Assembly: GCA_944380515.1 (NCBI GenBank)
Contig: CALWHT010000014.1
Span: 1-64,000 of the forward strand
Direction: 5' to 3'
Source of the DNA: an uncultured Roseburia sp.
Lineage (GTDB): Bacteria > Bacillota > Clostridia > Lachnospirales > Lachnospiraceae
Length of the DNA stretch: 64,000 nucleotides
Positions 1 through 7,182 of this stretch are shown one piece after another (position 1 is the first letter of the stretch; each line of letters opens with the position of its first letter). Under the pieces are notes generated by a model. It was given only the letters and a program-made list of their open reading frames with translations, did not search any database and was not told the origin of the DNA. A program made the translations under genes and the position numbers.

Positions 1-81
1 CGGAATTATTGTTCAACAAACACAGGAAAGAACCATTAATTTTAGCTATAGACTCGGATATATATGTGTGTTACCATATAG

Positions 82-142
82 TGACAAATGTCAATCGAAA
101 TACATAGGAAAATTTGACAAAATGTAGGGAATTTTTGACAAA
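82..142. promoter_or_regulatory. Repeated TGACAAA boxes in gene-poor DNA
   Basis: TGACAAA occurs at 82-88, 115-121 and 136-142. The last two extend to TTTGACAAA (113-121 and 134-142) and are exactly 21 bp apart, two helical turns, as is usual for paired direct-repeat activator sites such as LytTR boxes. A short ORF follows at 219. The pattern is seen directly; that it binds a regulator is inference, and TTGACA-like -35 boxes are an equally simple reading. Confidence 0.25.
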
Positions 143-218
143 CAGAAAATGCGGGTGGCCTTTATGATAAATTTAAGTGTGATATACAAATATTCTGTGG
201 AAAAGAAAAAGAGGAAAA

Positions 219-311
219 ATGATTACTATAAAGGGAATTAATAAAGCTAAGATGTCTGTATGGAACTCTAGTTTAATTACTTCACGTGAATGGAAAGGTA
301 GAATATTATGA
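219..311 (+). CDS. Possible 30-residue small ORF
   Basis: An ATG at 219 preceded by GAGGAAAA opens a 30-codon frame beginning MITIKGINKAKMS and ending TGA at 309-311. The stop overlaps the ATG of the next short frame (308), the ATGA arrangement of coupled genes. No family is recognised. It may be a real microprotein or peptide gene, or a remnant of a decayed gene beside the insertion sequence. Length alone makes it weak. Confidence 0.2.
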   Translation: MITIKGINKAKMSVWNSSLITSREWKGRIL

Positions 312-355
312 AAAAAAGAAGAGTAATAGTCTTAGGCGTTAGTATGTTGGCGTGA
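308..355 (+). pseudogene. Truncated signal-peptide fragment
   Basis: ATG at 308 encodes MKKRRVIVLGVSMLA followed by a TGA at 353-355. A lysine/arginine start and a hydrophobic run look like the beginning of a secreted protein or lipoprotein signal peptide that was cut off by a nonsense mutation. All frames after it are broken. This suggests a decayed gene 5' end; the parent protein cannot be named. Confidence 0.3.
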
Positions 356-611
356 TCTTTGATGGTATTTTAGGCTCTGATTTCGAATGCTATGGTAAAA
401 ATTGAGAGGGCTTGAGACTGAGGCGGGTGGGGGAAATGATAGAAGGGGCCTGAGAAGCTATATAAAATATGGCTTAAAGATTCTAAGAAGCATTTTTATT
501 TAGAAGGAGGGAAGTGTGAAACAAGGGCGTAGCGGATAAAGAAAAGCCAAAGGACAACACAAATAAGCCATCTTTCGGTGGCTTCAAAAAAGTGATATTG
601 ATCCCCCCTGG
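356..611. other. Gene-poor stretch left of IS110 transposase
   Basis: No open frame with a ribosome binding site is visible. One clear hairpin lies at 565-584 (AAGCCATC, loop TTTC, GGTGGCTT with one G-T pair) just beyond the transposase stop. It has no U-run on either strand, so it is more likely an end structure of the insertion element than an intrinsic terminator. Confidence 0.4.
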
Positions 612-1871
612 TCAGGTAGCCGAAACAGCCTCATCTTTGATGATATATCCTCTCTGTTTCAGCAGATTAAGTGCCTGCGAAGTGGTCAGCACTTTTGACT
701 CCTTCAAAGGATGCTGCTTAAGAAAGCCTTCCGGAGTATATGGCTTTAAATCTGTGAGTATGTGCCAGATAGCGGTCAGGAGCATACGACAGATGGCGAT
801 GATGGCTTTCTTATGCCCCCGGCGTGTTTTTATACGCCGGTAACGGGTAGTAAACTCAGGATGTTTCTTTGATTTGATCAAAGCATTTGCAATCTGTACC
901 AAAACCGGTTTAAAATAAGAACCGGCACGGGAAATCCTGGTTGATTTGATTTTATGATTGCTTTGATCATTACGGGGACAGCATCCAGCCCATGAAACGA
1001 GGTTTTTAGCTGTGGGGAAAACAGACATATCGCCTCCGATTTCAGAAAGGACCTGGATTGCAGTCATGGGGTTCTTATCGAACCCTGGTATGGTTCGTAT
1101 AAGAGTGAGGGCATCTTCATATTTATCACTGAGACGAAAGATTTCCCGTTCTATTTCTGCTTTGTGTTTTCCTAATTCGTCGATGTGGTTGAGACACTGT
1201 CTGAGTTTCACTGCCTGTTCGGGCGAGATGGCACCATCGACAGCAGCTTGTATTTCTTCAACAGGAGTTTTACATCTGCGGTCAACAAAAGGAGCCACAT
1301 CAAAAGATTCCCCTGGGTGTTGCAGGATCTGTTCTGTAATGGAACGGGAAGATTTACCAAATATATCAGAAAACACTTCATCCAGCTTGAAATTGGAGAC
1401 AGTAAGACAGTTATGCGCACGATTCTTCTCACTGGTGATCATACAGGTGAGTTTGAAACGGTATCTTACCAGATCTCTTAACTGACGGATATCAGCAGGA
1501 GGGATAAAGGAAGGCTGGACCATACCACACATATAGAGGTCACAGATCCATCTGGCATCTTTGCGGTCAGTCTTATTGCCTTTCTGGGGCTTGGTATATT
1601 TGGGATTGGAAAGGGTAACCCAGATGTTATTCTTTTCCAGGACATTGAAAACGGGGATCCAATACTTGCCGGTAGATTCCATGCAGACGTCGTTGCAGTT
1701 GTATTTTGCAAGCCAGTCACACAGCTCCTTCAAACCTTTGGAAAAGGAAGAGAAGCGGGCCTGCCTGTATTCGGTACGGCGTTTGGAATCGGTAATGCCA
1801 ATGCAGGCATAGATCCAGGTTTTGTGGACATCAAGGCCACAACAATTGAGTTTAAGGATTTTAAAGGGCAA
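612..1871 (-). CDS. IS110-family transposase (DEDD recombinase)
   Basis: A 419-residue recombinase that moves its element using a bridge RNA to choose donor and target DNA. The N-terminal RuvC-like domain shows D14 (GLDVHK), E65 (MESTGKYW), D102 and D105 (KTDRKDA); the C-terminal Tnp20 domain contains SWAGCCPRNDQS and RISRAGS, where the serine nucleophile of the family is expected. The frame is open further upstream to 1922, but the TTG at 1871 is preceded by AGGAGG at a 9-nt distance and gives the usual start (KLNCCGLDVHK), so it is preferred. The gene is intact, so the element may still be active. Confidence 0.9.
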   Translation of the reverse strand: MPFKILKLNCCGLDVHKTWIYACIGITDSKRRTEYRQARFSSFSKGLKELCDWLAKYNCNDVCMESTGKYWIPVFNVLEKNNIWVTLSNPKYTKPQKGNKTDRKDARWICDLYMCGMVQPSFIPPADIRQLRDLVRYRFKLTCMITSEKNRAHNCLTVSNFKLDEVFSDIFGKSSRSITEQILQHPGESFDVAPFVDRRCKTPVEEIQAAVDGAISPEQAVKLRQCLNHIDELGKHKAEIEREIFRLSDKYEDALTLIRTIPGFDKNPMTAIQVLSEIGGDMSVFPTAKNLVSWAGCCPRNDQSNHKIKSTRISRAGSYFKPVLVQIANALIKSKKHPEFTTRYRRIKTRRGHKKAIIAICRMLLTAIWHILTDLKPYTPEGFLKQHPLKESKVLTTSQALNLLKQRGYIIKDEAVSAT

Positions 1872-2001
1872 AACAGATAACCTCCTGAAAAAATAGTTAT
1901 AAGACAGACAGTGACTGGTCATCCGGCAAAATCGAGACGACTTTGGAAGAGATAAGTGTACGGGCTAAGGAAATGCGCCAATCATTGATGCCTAAACGGA
2001 T

Positions 2002-2081
2002 GACCGACAACAGATAAAAATGCGGGGTCGCCGCTATACAGCCCCGCCACTCACCTCGACGTGTTCTGTAGTGTGTCGGTC
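2002..2081 (-). ncRNA. Candidate IS110 bridge RNA core
   Basis: Upstream of the transposase an outer 8-bp inverted repeat, GACCGACA (2002-2009) with TGTCGGTC (2074-2081), encloses a second one, GCGGGGT (2022-2028) with GCCCCGC (2041-2047, one wobble). The rest can form a further arm. A multi-stem RNA 130-210 nt 5' of the gene is where IS110-group bridge RNAs lie. The folding is seen in sequence; the identity is inference because the binding loops were not matched to element ends. Confidence 0.35.
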
Positions 2082-2120
2082 TTATAAGACAAATATATCA
2101 GCAGGAAGAAAAAGTAGAAA

Positions 2121-2165
2121 GCGAAAGTTGGCCAATGCGTTTCATGACGCATTGGTGCCTTTCGC
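2121..2165 (+). promoter_or_regulatory. Long leader hairpin before TPR gene
   Basis: A perfect 9-bp stem CCAATGCGT/ACGCATTGG (2132-2140, 2147-2155; loop TTCATG) is enclosed by GCGAAAG (2121-2127) and CTTTCGC (2159-2165). It ends 19 nt before the ATG at 2185, so on RNA it could affect translation; on DNA it could be a dimeric repressor site. It could also belong to the right flank of the IS110 element. Confidence 0.45.
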
Positions 2166-2184
2166 AGAAAGGCGGACTATAAGG

Positions 2185-3000
2185 ATGGGCGAATTGATTT
2201 TGTGCGGCGGGCCGTTGGCGGCAATGCCCTATTATATCGAGGAGGTTTCGCTGAATGTCTATTCCCTGGAAGAATTAAGCTATTATGTGGAGCAGAATCT
2301 TTATCTGCTCGGGCCGGATTTTATGCAGGAGGAGCTGTGCGACTGGGTGGAGAAGGAGCTTGGCCTCTCCGATACGGCGGAAAAACTGCGGGAAATCCGG
2401 CAAAGCGGTGGGACGCTCAGTGAGTTTGTCCTCTGCCTGCTCTTATCCTGCGGCTATTGCAGCTCGGATTCGCTGCGGAAGATTCGTCGGACACTCCAGG
2501 AGATGGAGCAGAAATCGGAGTTTGAGTGCGGGAAAATCCGCGCCGACCGTTATCTGGAGCATCATAAGTATATCCGCAGCATTTATGAGTACCGGAAACT
2601 GCTGGAGGATGCAAAGGAGGAGGAGCCCGCGTTGACAGGGGCTGTATGGCACAATCTCGGCACCGCGTATGCGCGTCTGTTTTTGTTTGATAAGGCAGCG
2701 GAGTGTTACGGCCGCGCATATGAGAGAAACCGGAACCGGGAGTCGCTTGTGCAGTGCCTGACGGCATATCGCCTGGGAGGGGATGAGCGGGGATTTCAGA
2801 GAAAGGCTTCCGCCAGTTTTGTCAGCGAGGACGAAGCCGGGGAGCTTTGTGAAGCGCTCAAATCGGCAGGGGAGACAAAGGAAAGCCGGGAGTTTGGGCA
2901 ATGGATTGCGGAACGTGCCAAAGGGGAGACGGGTCTGCAGCAAATGGGAGATTTGCTTGAGGAATGGAAATGTGAGTACCGAAAGAATTGTGATATGTAA
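2185..3000 (+). CDS. TPR-like protein of unknown function
   Basis: A 271-residue, probably cytosolic protein. The N-terminal part begins MGELILCGGPLAAMPYYIEE and has no family I can name; about residues 140-235 are helical and carry one or two tetratricopeptide-like units (HNLGTAYARLFLFDKAAECYGRAY), which bind peptides or partner proteins. The frame is open back to 2020, but that stretch encodes the hairpin and IS flank, so the ATG at 2185 is chosen. It sits 14 nt before a coiled-coil membrane protein and is probably co-transcribed with it. The IS110 insertion may have cut off earlier genes of the same operon. Confidence 0.75.
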   Translation: MGELILCGGPLAAMPYYIEEVSLNVYSLEELSYYVEQNLYLLGPDFMQEELCDWVEKELGLSDTAEKLREIRQSGGTLSEFVLCLLLSCGYCSSDSLRKIRRTLQEMEQKSEFECGKIRADRYLEHHKYIRSIYEYRKLLEDAKEEEPALTGAVWHNLGTAYARLFLFDKAAECYGRAYERNRNRESLVQCLTAYRLGGDERGFQRKASASFVSEDEAGELCEALKSAGETKESREFGQWIAERAKGETGLQQMGDLLEEWKCEYRKNCDM

Positions 3001-3014
3001 AAAGGAAGAAAAAT

Positions 3015-4190
3015 ATGCGGTTATTTGACAGGCTGAAACGGAATAAGAAATTTGAAAAATTATTTGAGGAGCTGGATTCTGCAGTTTTAAAGGAAAAGGA
3101 TTTGGAGGATACCGAAAAGGTAGAGCAGTATGTGATTGAGCGGCTTGAGCAGGTCATAGATCTCACGCGGGAAATTGAGGATGAGAAGGCGGAATACCGG
3201 GCGGTGACCGCTTATCTGAATGATATTCAAAAGCTTGAGAATCTTTCAGAGGAGGAGCGAAAAAAGATTGAGGAGACGGCGGCAAATGTTGTCCAGTTGA
3301 ATTCGGCGCGGAACGGGTTTTTAAATTCGGCGCGGAGGCTTACGGACGCGCAGTTTGCGCAGATGGAGCAGGAGGAAAAGGATATGCCGGCCGTGATCCG
3401 GCGTCTTGCCTCCAATGAGCTGTACCAGGAAACCATCAAAAAGGACATGAAGTATCTGGAGCGGGAAAAGTCAAGATGGCTTTTGCATCGCGAATATCTC
3501 TCCCATCAGCAGAAGGGGCTGAAGAACCTTTTATATATTCTGATTGGGATTGCCGCTGTCGTGGCGGTGGTGCTGCTGTTCTTACAGTTTGGTTTCGGTC
3601 TGGATGTTTACTATGCGTGGATGACGCTGATATTTGTGACGGCAATTGCCATCTGCGCCGATTATCTGAAAATGCTGCGGAATGACACCGAGATTCTGAT
3701 GGCGGAGAAAAGCGCAAATAAGGCGATCACACTTCTGAATAAAGTGAAAATCAAGTATGTCAATGTGACAAATGCCGTTGATTACGCATGTGAAAAATAT
3801 CATGTCAGGAAAGCTGAGGATTTGAACCGCCTCTGGGAGTATTATATGGATGCGGTGAAGGAAAGGGAAAAATATCAGCGTACCAACGAGGATTTGGAGT
3901 ATTTTAACGGCAGGCTTATCCGGGCGCTGGAGCAGTACCGCCTTTATGACGCACGCGTATGGGTGACGCAGGCGGCGGCGCTGATTGATAACAAAGAGAT
4001 GGTGGAAATCCAGCATAATCTGGTAAACAGGCGGCAGAAGCTCAGGGACCGTATTGAGTATAATGTGGCTGCAATGAAGGAGCTAAAGCAGGAAGCGGAA
4101 CGGATGGTGGATAAGGTTGGAGGCATGAAGCCCCAGATTGAGGAAATTTTACAGTCTATGAATCGTTTGAGCGAAGTCTTGTACGATTAA
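3015..4190 (+). CDS. Coiled-coil protein with two TM segments
   Basis: A 391-residue protein of unknown function. Residues 1-165 are highly charged helices, about 170-215 form two close transmembrane segments (NLLYILIGIAAVVAVVLLF and YYAWMTLIFVTAIAI), and about 230-390 are again long coiled-coil helices, so two cytoplasmic arms would flank a membrane hairpin. There is no signal peptide or catalytic motif. Its SD is GGAAG. Together with the TPR protein it may form a membrane scaffold; this is inference from adjacency only. Confidence 0.75.
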   Translation: MRLFDRLKRNKKFEKLFEELDSAVLKEKDLEDTEKVEQYVIERLEQVIDLTREIEDEKAEYRAVTAYLNDIQKLENLSEEERKKIEETAANVVQLNSARNGFLNSARRLTDAQFAQMEQEEKDMPAVIRRLASNELYQETIKKDMKYLEREKSRWLLHREYLSHQQKGLKNLLYILIGIAAVVAVVLLFLQFGFGLDVYYAWMTLIFVTAIAICADYLKMLRNDTEILMAEKSANKAITLLNKVKIKYVNVTNAVDYACEKYHVRKAEDLNRLWEYYMDAVKEREKYQRTNEDLEYFNGRLIRALEQYRLYDARVWVTQAAALIDNKEMVEIQHNLVNRRQKLRDRIEYNVAAMKELKQEAERMVDKVGGMKPQIEEILQSMNRLSEVLYD

Positions 4191-4194
4191 AGCC

Positions 4195-4229
4195 AAAAAA
4201 ACGGCACAGCCAAAGGCGCGCCGTTTTTT
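4195..4229. terminator. Bidirectional intrinsic terminator
   Basis: AAAAAAACGGC (4195-4205) pairs with GCCGTTTTTT (4220-4229). Runs of A before and T after the stem allow termination in both directions, which suits the converging genes on either side (stop at 4190 on plus, stop at 4236 on minus). Confidence 0.85.
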
Positions 4230-4235
4230 GTTGCG

Positions 4236-4865
4236 TTATCTGTTGCTTTTGCCGCTCTGCTTTCCGCAGCCGGGGTCAAATTCCGGGTTGCACATATAGA
4301 AGTTTTTGCTGTCAAGGTCATCCTGGATGAGACGGAGGCCTTCACCGAACCGCTGGAAATGGACAATTTCACGCTGACGCAAAAACCGGATGGGATCGCT
4401 TACCTCCGGATCCTTTACCAGGCGCAGGATATTGTCGTAGGTGGTGCGGGCTTTCTGTTCTGCGGCCATATCCTCAAATAAATCGGTAATGGCATCGCCC
4501 TTGGACTGGAATTCGCAGGCGTTAAACGGAATACCGCCGGCCGCCTGAGGCCAGATGCCTGCGGTATGGTCTACGTAATACGGAGCAAAGCCGGCAGCTT
4601 CGAGTTCTTCCGCACTTAAGCCTTTGGTGAGCTGGCGCACGATGGTCGCGACCATTTCGAGATGTGCCAATTCCTCCGTTCCTATATCCGTCAAAACCCC
4701 AGCCACCTTGCGGTTTGGCATACTGTAACGTTGGGACAGATAGCGCATGGAAGCCCCCATTTCGCCGTCCGGCCCGCCGTATTGGCTCATAATGATTTGC
4801 GCGATTTTGGCGTTCGGCCTTGTGATATTTACCGGGTATTGCAGTCGTTTTTCATAATTCCACAT
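4236..4865 (-). CDS. cotJC: Spore coat protein CotJC (manganese catalase family)
   Basis: A 209-residue protein of the di-manganese catalase family found in the inner spore coat. It begins MWNYEKRLQYPVNI and contains the ferritin-like helices with metal ligands expected in EMGASMRYLSQRY, EELAHLEM and REIVHFQRFGEGL. Start at 4865 follows AAGGAGG and overlaps the cotJB stop by one base (TAATG). It ends in a Gly/Lys/Ser tail. Last gene of the cotJABC operon; known CotJC proteins need CotJA for coat assembly and help remove peroxide. Confidence 0.92.
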   Translation of the reverse strand: MWNYEKRLQYPVNITRPNAKIAQIIMSQYGGPDGEMGASMRYLSQRYSMPNRKVAGVLTDIGTEELAHLEMVATIVRQLTKGLSAEELEAAGFAPYYVDHTAGIWPQAAGGIPFNACEFQSKGDAITDLFEDMAAEQKARTTYDNILRLVKDPEVSDPIRFLRQREIVHFQRFGEGLRLIQDDLDSKNFYMCNPEFDPGCGKQSGKSNR

Positions 4866-5131
4866 TAACAGTTCCCTCCTTCCCAGGGCCAGGGTGAAGA
4901 TGCCCATTGCCAGTAATTATCCGGGTTTGCGGTGTCGATGGTGAGCGGTCCGTACTTCTCCGCGTAAGCGCGCATGGCAGTGCGTCTTAAATCTGCGTAA
5001 TGGTTGAAATATTTCATGGCTTCCTCGTCACAGGGATGTGTGTCAAGATATTCCGTGATTTCCACGACCGCAAAGCTTACCATATCAATCCAGTGCAGAA
5101 GCTGTGCCTGGTTCATTTGACTGATCATCAT
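4865..5131 (-). CDS. cotJB: Spore coat peptide assembly protein CotJB
   Basis: An 88-residue CotJB-family protein (MMISQMNQAQLLHWIDMVSF ... DYWQWASSPWPWEGG-like C-terminus). A GTG at 5137 also opens the frame, but AGGAGG at 5146-5141 lies 9 nt before the ATG at 5131, and this ATG overlaps the cotJA stop as ATGA, so 5131 is preferred. It lies between cotJA and cotJC and acts in the same coat complex during sporulation. Confidence 0.9.
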   Translation of the reverse strand: MMISQMNQAQLLHWIDMVSFAVVEITEYLDTHPCDEEAMKYFNHYADLRRTAMRAYAEKYGPLTIDTANPDNYWQWASSPWPWEGGNC

Positions 5132-5358
5132 CTGCACATACCTCCTCTTATCGCTAAAAATGGTTTATCAAGTTCCGGGAAGATGGTGCCGGCTTCCAGG
5201 GCACGGTCCGGTTCATAAACAGTCGAAAAGTTCTGCCACGGGACGTATGCCATACCCACAACATATTCGTTATCAAAGCAGGCACTGCGGGCTGCGGGCT
5301 CCGAAGAAGCACATCCGCAGGGGCGTTGCATATTGCCCGTCATATTATAATTTCTCAT
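5128..5358 (-). CDS. cotJA: Spore coat associated protein CotJA
   Basis: A 76-residue CotJA-family protein with the typical core ACFDNEYVVGMAYVPWQ and YEPDRALEAGTIFPELDKPF. The start at 5358 (MRNYNMTG) has AGAAAGGA 7 nt upstream; the frame is open to 5391 but that part lacks a good ribosome binding site. First gene of a three-gene operon with overlapping stops and starts. In Bacillus the operon is made in the mother cell under SigE. Confidence 0.9.
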   Translation of the reverse strand: MRNYNMTGNMQRPCGCASSEPAARSACFDNEYVVGMAYVPWQNFSTVYEPDRALEAGTIFPELDKPFLAIRGGMCR

Positions 5359-5390
5359 GTTCGATCCTTTCTGAAATTTTGGTCTCATCA

Positions 5391-5418
5391 TAGATTATGT
5401 TCTAATTTCGCTTTCTGT
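5391..5418 (-). promoter_or_regulatory. Candidate mother-cell sigma promoter for cotJ
   Basis: On the minus strand CATAATCTA (5399-5391) matches the SigK -10 pattern CATANNNTA, and an AC (5418-5417) lies 17 bp upstream, as the SigK consensus requires. SigE -10 (CATACAMT) is matched less well. A sigK-type gene is present at 20244. The assignment is inference from short motifs. Confidence 0.4.
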
Positions 5419-5481
5419 GCATAAACATAGAAGGAAAGAAGGCATTTTTATGCCGCATATTTCATGCTGCATGAAAAATGT

Positions 5482-5490
5482 AGTGTGAAA
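5482..5490. repeat. Target site duplication, left copy
   Basis: AGTGTGAAA lies directly outside the left inverted repeat of the IS4 element and is repeated exactly at 7065-7073. A 9-bp duplication is within the IS4-family range. Confidence 0.93.
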
Positions 5491-7064
5491 CTTGAGTTTC
5501 CGCAAACTGCACTAAAAAAATAGATATGTCTACCCAAAGTACCAATCTGCCGATTTTTTGAGATTTTCAGAATGGCAGTGTTGAGAATAGAGGCACTTTA
5601 ATAAGCCCCGCCGGAACCGGGCTTTGGGAGACCTGTTCTTTTATCTGTTTAAGCGGTCAGCTTAAGGCAGAGTTGATGGTATGCCGGACGCTTTGTTCGG
5701 AACCAGAGTCTGACGCCTTCTTTTGCATACGACAGTATGCCGGAGATGCCTTTCGCCAGCCGGTAATAGCTGAAATGTACTTTTTGTTTGATAGGGTTTG
5801 CTTTTTGTATAATTGCCATCTTCAGGACACTGGTTTCTGATTTCATGGAGATATAAGCCAGAAACGCCATGCACAGAGTGATATAAAAATTTAAGGCATT
5901 GATTGCAGCAAGTTTTCGTACGCGGAAGTTTTCAAACTGAAACATCTGCTTTTTGGAGCGGAAATATTCTTCGATGCGCCATCTGGAAAAGTAGGTCTTT
6001 GCGACATTTACAACATCTTCTTTGCAGCATATCTGCTTATTAGTTGCAATCATCATGGGATGTTCGGTAATGCCATAAACCAGCACCAGATAGATGTCCT
6101 TTTTTGAAGCAGTGATCTGTACTTTGACATGGGAAAGGTAAGCATCGTGCTTTTGGCCTTTGTAAATAAGGGGCGTTTTGATTTTCCCTTTCCGCTGATT
6201 CCTGAGCTGGGTGGCAGGAACCCATTTGCCGTGGAAGAAAAGCTTTCTTTTCGCAGTAAGCCGGATGACATAGTCCTGTTTCAATTCATCGAGTTTCAGG
6301 AACATTTTGTTGTCATCATAACCTCTGTCCATGACAAAGGTTGCTTTTTTAAAGAGAGCTGCCCCACGCTCCATAGCCGAAAAAGTAATATCGTTTATCG
6401 AGGTAAAATGCTTTTCTTTGGAAGAATGGATTTCCGAGAAAAAGCTGACGGGATGGTTGTTTTTGGTAAGGACACAGGCTTCTGTCACATGATAGCCTTT
6501 TTCATAAACGGTTTTAGATGCAGTACTTTTAGAACCATCCCTGACAAGTCCGAGAGACTCAAATTTCATGCCATCCGGTTTCGTAATATCGCTGTCATCG
6601 ATATGGATAACAGGCTGATCAGGCACCCATTTGCGGATATGAAATAAATAAGAGCGCAGGGCATTGGGATCTGTCCCCTTGTTTAAATGTCTGGTAAGAC
6701 GTTCGACGGAATTGACTTTCTTTGTCTGCTCATGGAGCTGATCGACGATGTCGGTAAGGAGGCAGCTGTTTGATGCAAGGATGCCATAAGTCATGTCAGC
6801 GGAAAACTTTTTATCCGGTTTGGAAAGCTTTCTGGAAATTTTATTTGAAAAAGATAAAATTTCCCGTTTCATTTGATAGGTAAATGATGTAAAATTAACC
6901 ACAGGGAATCCTCCTTCTTTTTTGTTTAGTAAGGTTTTTGTTGGACAGCTTAATTTTACATCAAAAAGGAACAGGATTCCTTATATTTTTGGCATTTATT
7001 GAAAGTTGTGGATAACAGGATACAGCAGATTTGCCTGGTGGGGATAATTCTGCGGAAACTCAAG
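5491..7064 (-). mobile_element. Complete IS4-family insertion sequence
   Basis: The 1574-bp element has perfect 14-bp ends, CTTGAGTTTCCGCA (5491-5504) and its reverse complement (7051-7064), one DDE transposase gene on the minus strand and a 9-bp target duplication. The 3' noncoding part (5505-5648) holds a hairpin (5603-5625). Intact ends, intact gene and an exact duplication indicate a recent insertion. It landed between the upstream region of cotJA and the promoter of the 7183 gene. Confidence 0.95.
5649..6902 (-). CDS. IS4-family DDE transposase
   Basis: A 417-residue transposase that cuts and joins the element ends. The catalytic triad is D102 (HIDDSDI), D192 (FVMDRGYDD) and E311, and the IS4 signature Y-(2)-R-(3)-E-(6)-K is exact at Y304, R307, E311 and K318. 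The N-terminal helical part is followed by the RNase H-like fold with an inserted beta region (about 200-300). The start is GTG at 6902 with GGAGG 7 nt upstream. The gene is intact. Confidence 0.95.
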   Translation of the reverse strand: MVNFTSFTYQMKREILSFSNKISRKLSKPDKKFSADMTYGILASNSCLLTDIVDQLHEQTKKVNSVERLTRHLNKGTDPNALRSYLFHIRKWVPDQPVIHIDDSDITKPDGMKFESLGLVRDGSKSTASKTVYEKGYHVTEACVLTKNNHPVSFFSEIHSSKEKHFTSINDITFSAMERGAALFKKATFVMDRGYDDNKMFLKLDELKQDYVIRLTAKRKLFFHGKWVPATQLRNQRKGKIKTPLIYKGQKHDAYLSHVKVQITASKKDIYLVLVYGITEHPMMIATNKQICCKEDVVNVAKTYFSRWRIEEYFRSKKQMFQFENFRVRKLAAINALNFYITLCMAFLAYISMKSETSVLKMAIIQKANPIKQKVHFSYYRLAKGISGILSYAKEGVRLWFRTKRPAYHQLCLKLTA

Positions 7065-7073
7065 AGTGTGAAA
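7065..7073. repeat. Target site duplication, right copy
   Basis: AGTGTGAAA directly follows the right inverted repeat of the IS4 element and equals 5482-5490. Joining the two flanks restores the sequence before insertion. Confidence 0.93.
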
Positions 7074-7076
7074 ATA

Positions 7077-7105
7077 TTGACAAACTGTGTCGGTTTTGAT
7101 ACAAT
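7077..7105 (+). promoter_or_regulatory. SigA promoter of the 7183 gene
   Basis: TTGACA (7077-7082) and TACAAT (7100-7105) are separated by 17 bp, a near-consensus housekeeping promoter. It begins only 4 bp after the target duplication, so the IS4 insertion replaced the natural upstream DNA but left the core promoter whole. Confidence 0.85.
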
Positions 7106-7113
7106 GATTTTAA

Positions 7114-7127
7114 TTTAACGCGTTAAA
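7114..7127. promoter_or_regulatory. Palindromic operator over the start point
   Basis: TTTAACGCGTTAAA is a perfect 14-bp palindrome with a central CG, placed at the expected transcription start of the 7077-7105 promoter. LacI-type repressors favour palindromes with a central CG, so repression by a family member is plausible, but no regulator is encoded nearby. A second inverted repeat (TATTTTC/GAAAATA, 7151-7170) ends just before the ribosome binding site. Confidence 0.5.
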
Positions 7128-7182
7128 GTTTAAAAAAATTTTATAAAGTTTATTTTCTATAAAGAAAATAGGAGGAGTTCAA

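Larger units (their letters stand above)
565..2085 (-). mobile_element. IS110-family insertion sequence, ends approximate
   Basis: One DEDD transposase gene is flanked by noncoding DNA, about 250 nt on its 5' side and a short 3' side, the arrangement of the IS110 group, which carries its bridge RNA upstream of the gene. IS110 elements lack classic terminal inverted repeats and make no or very small target duplications, so the ends cannot be fixed by eye; the given limits only enclose the gene and the two structured flanks (565-584 and 2002-2081). Confidence 0.6.

Noticed and set aside
2020-2184. Upstream extension of the TPR gene frame
   Set aside because: The extra 55 residues are Arg/Ser-rich and encode IS flank and hairpin arms; ATG 2185 gives a natural N-terminus.
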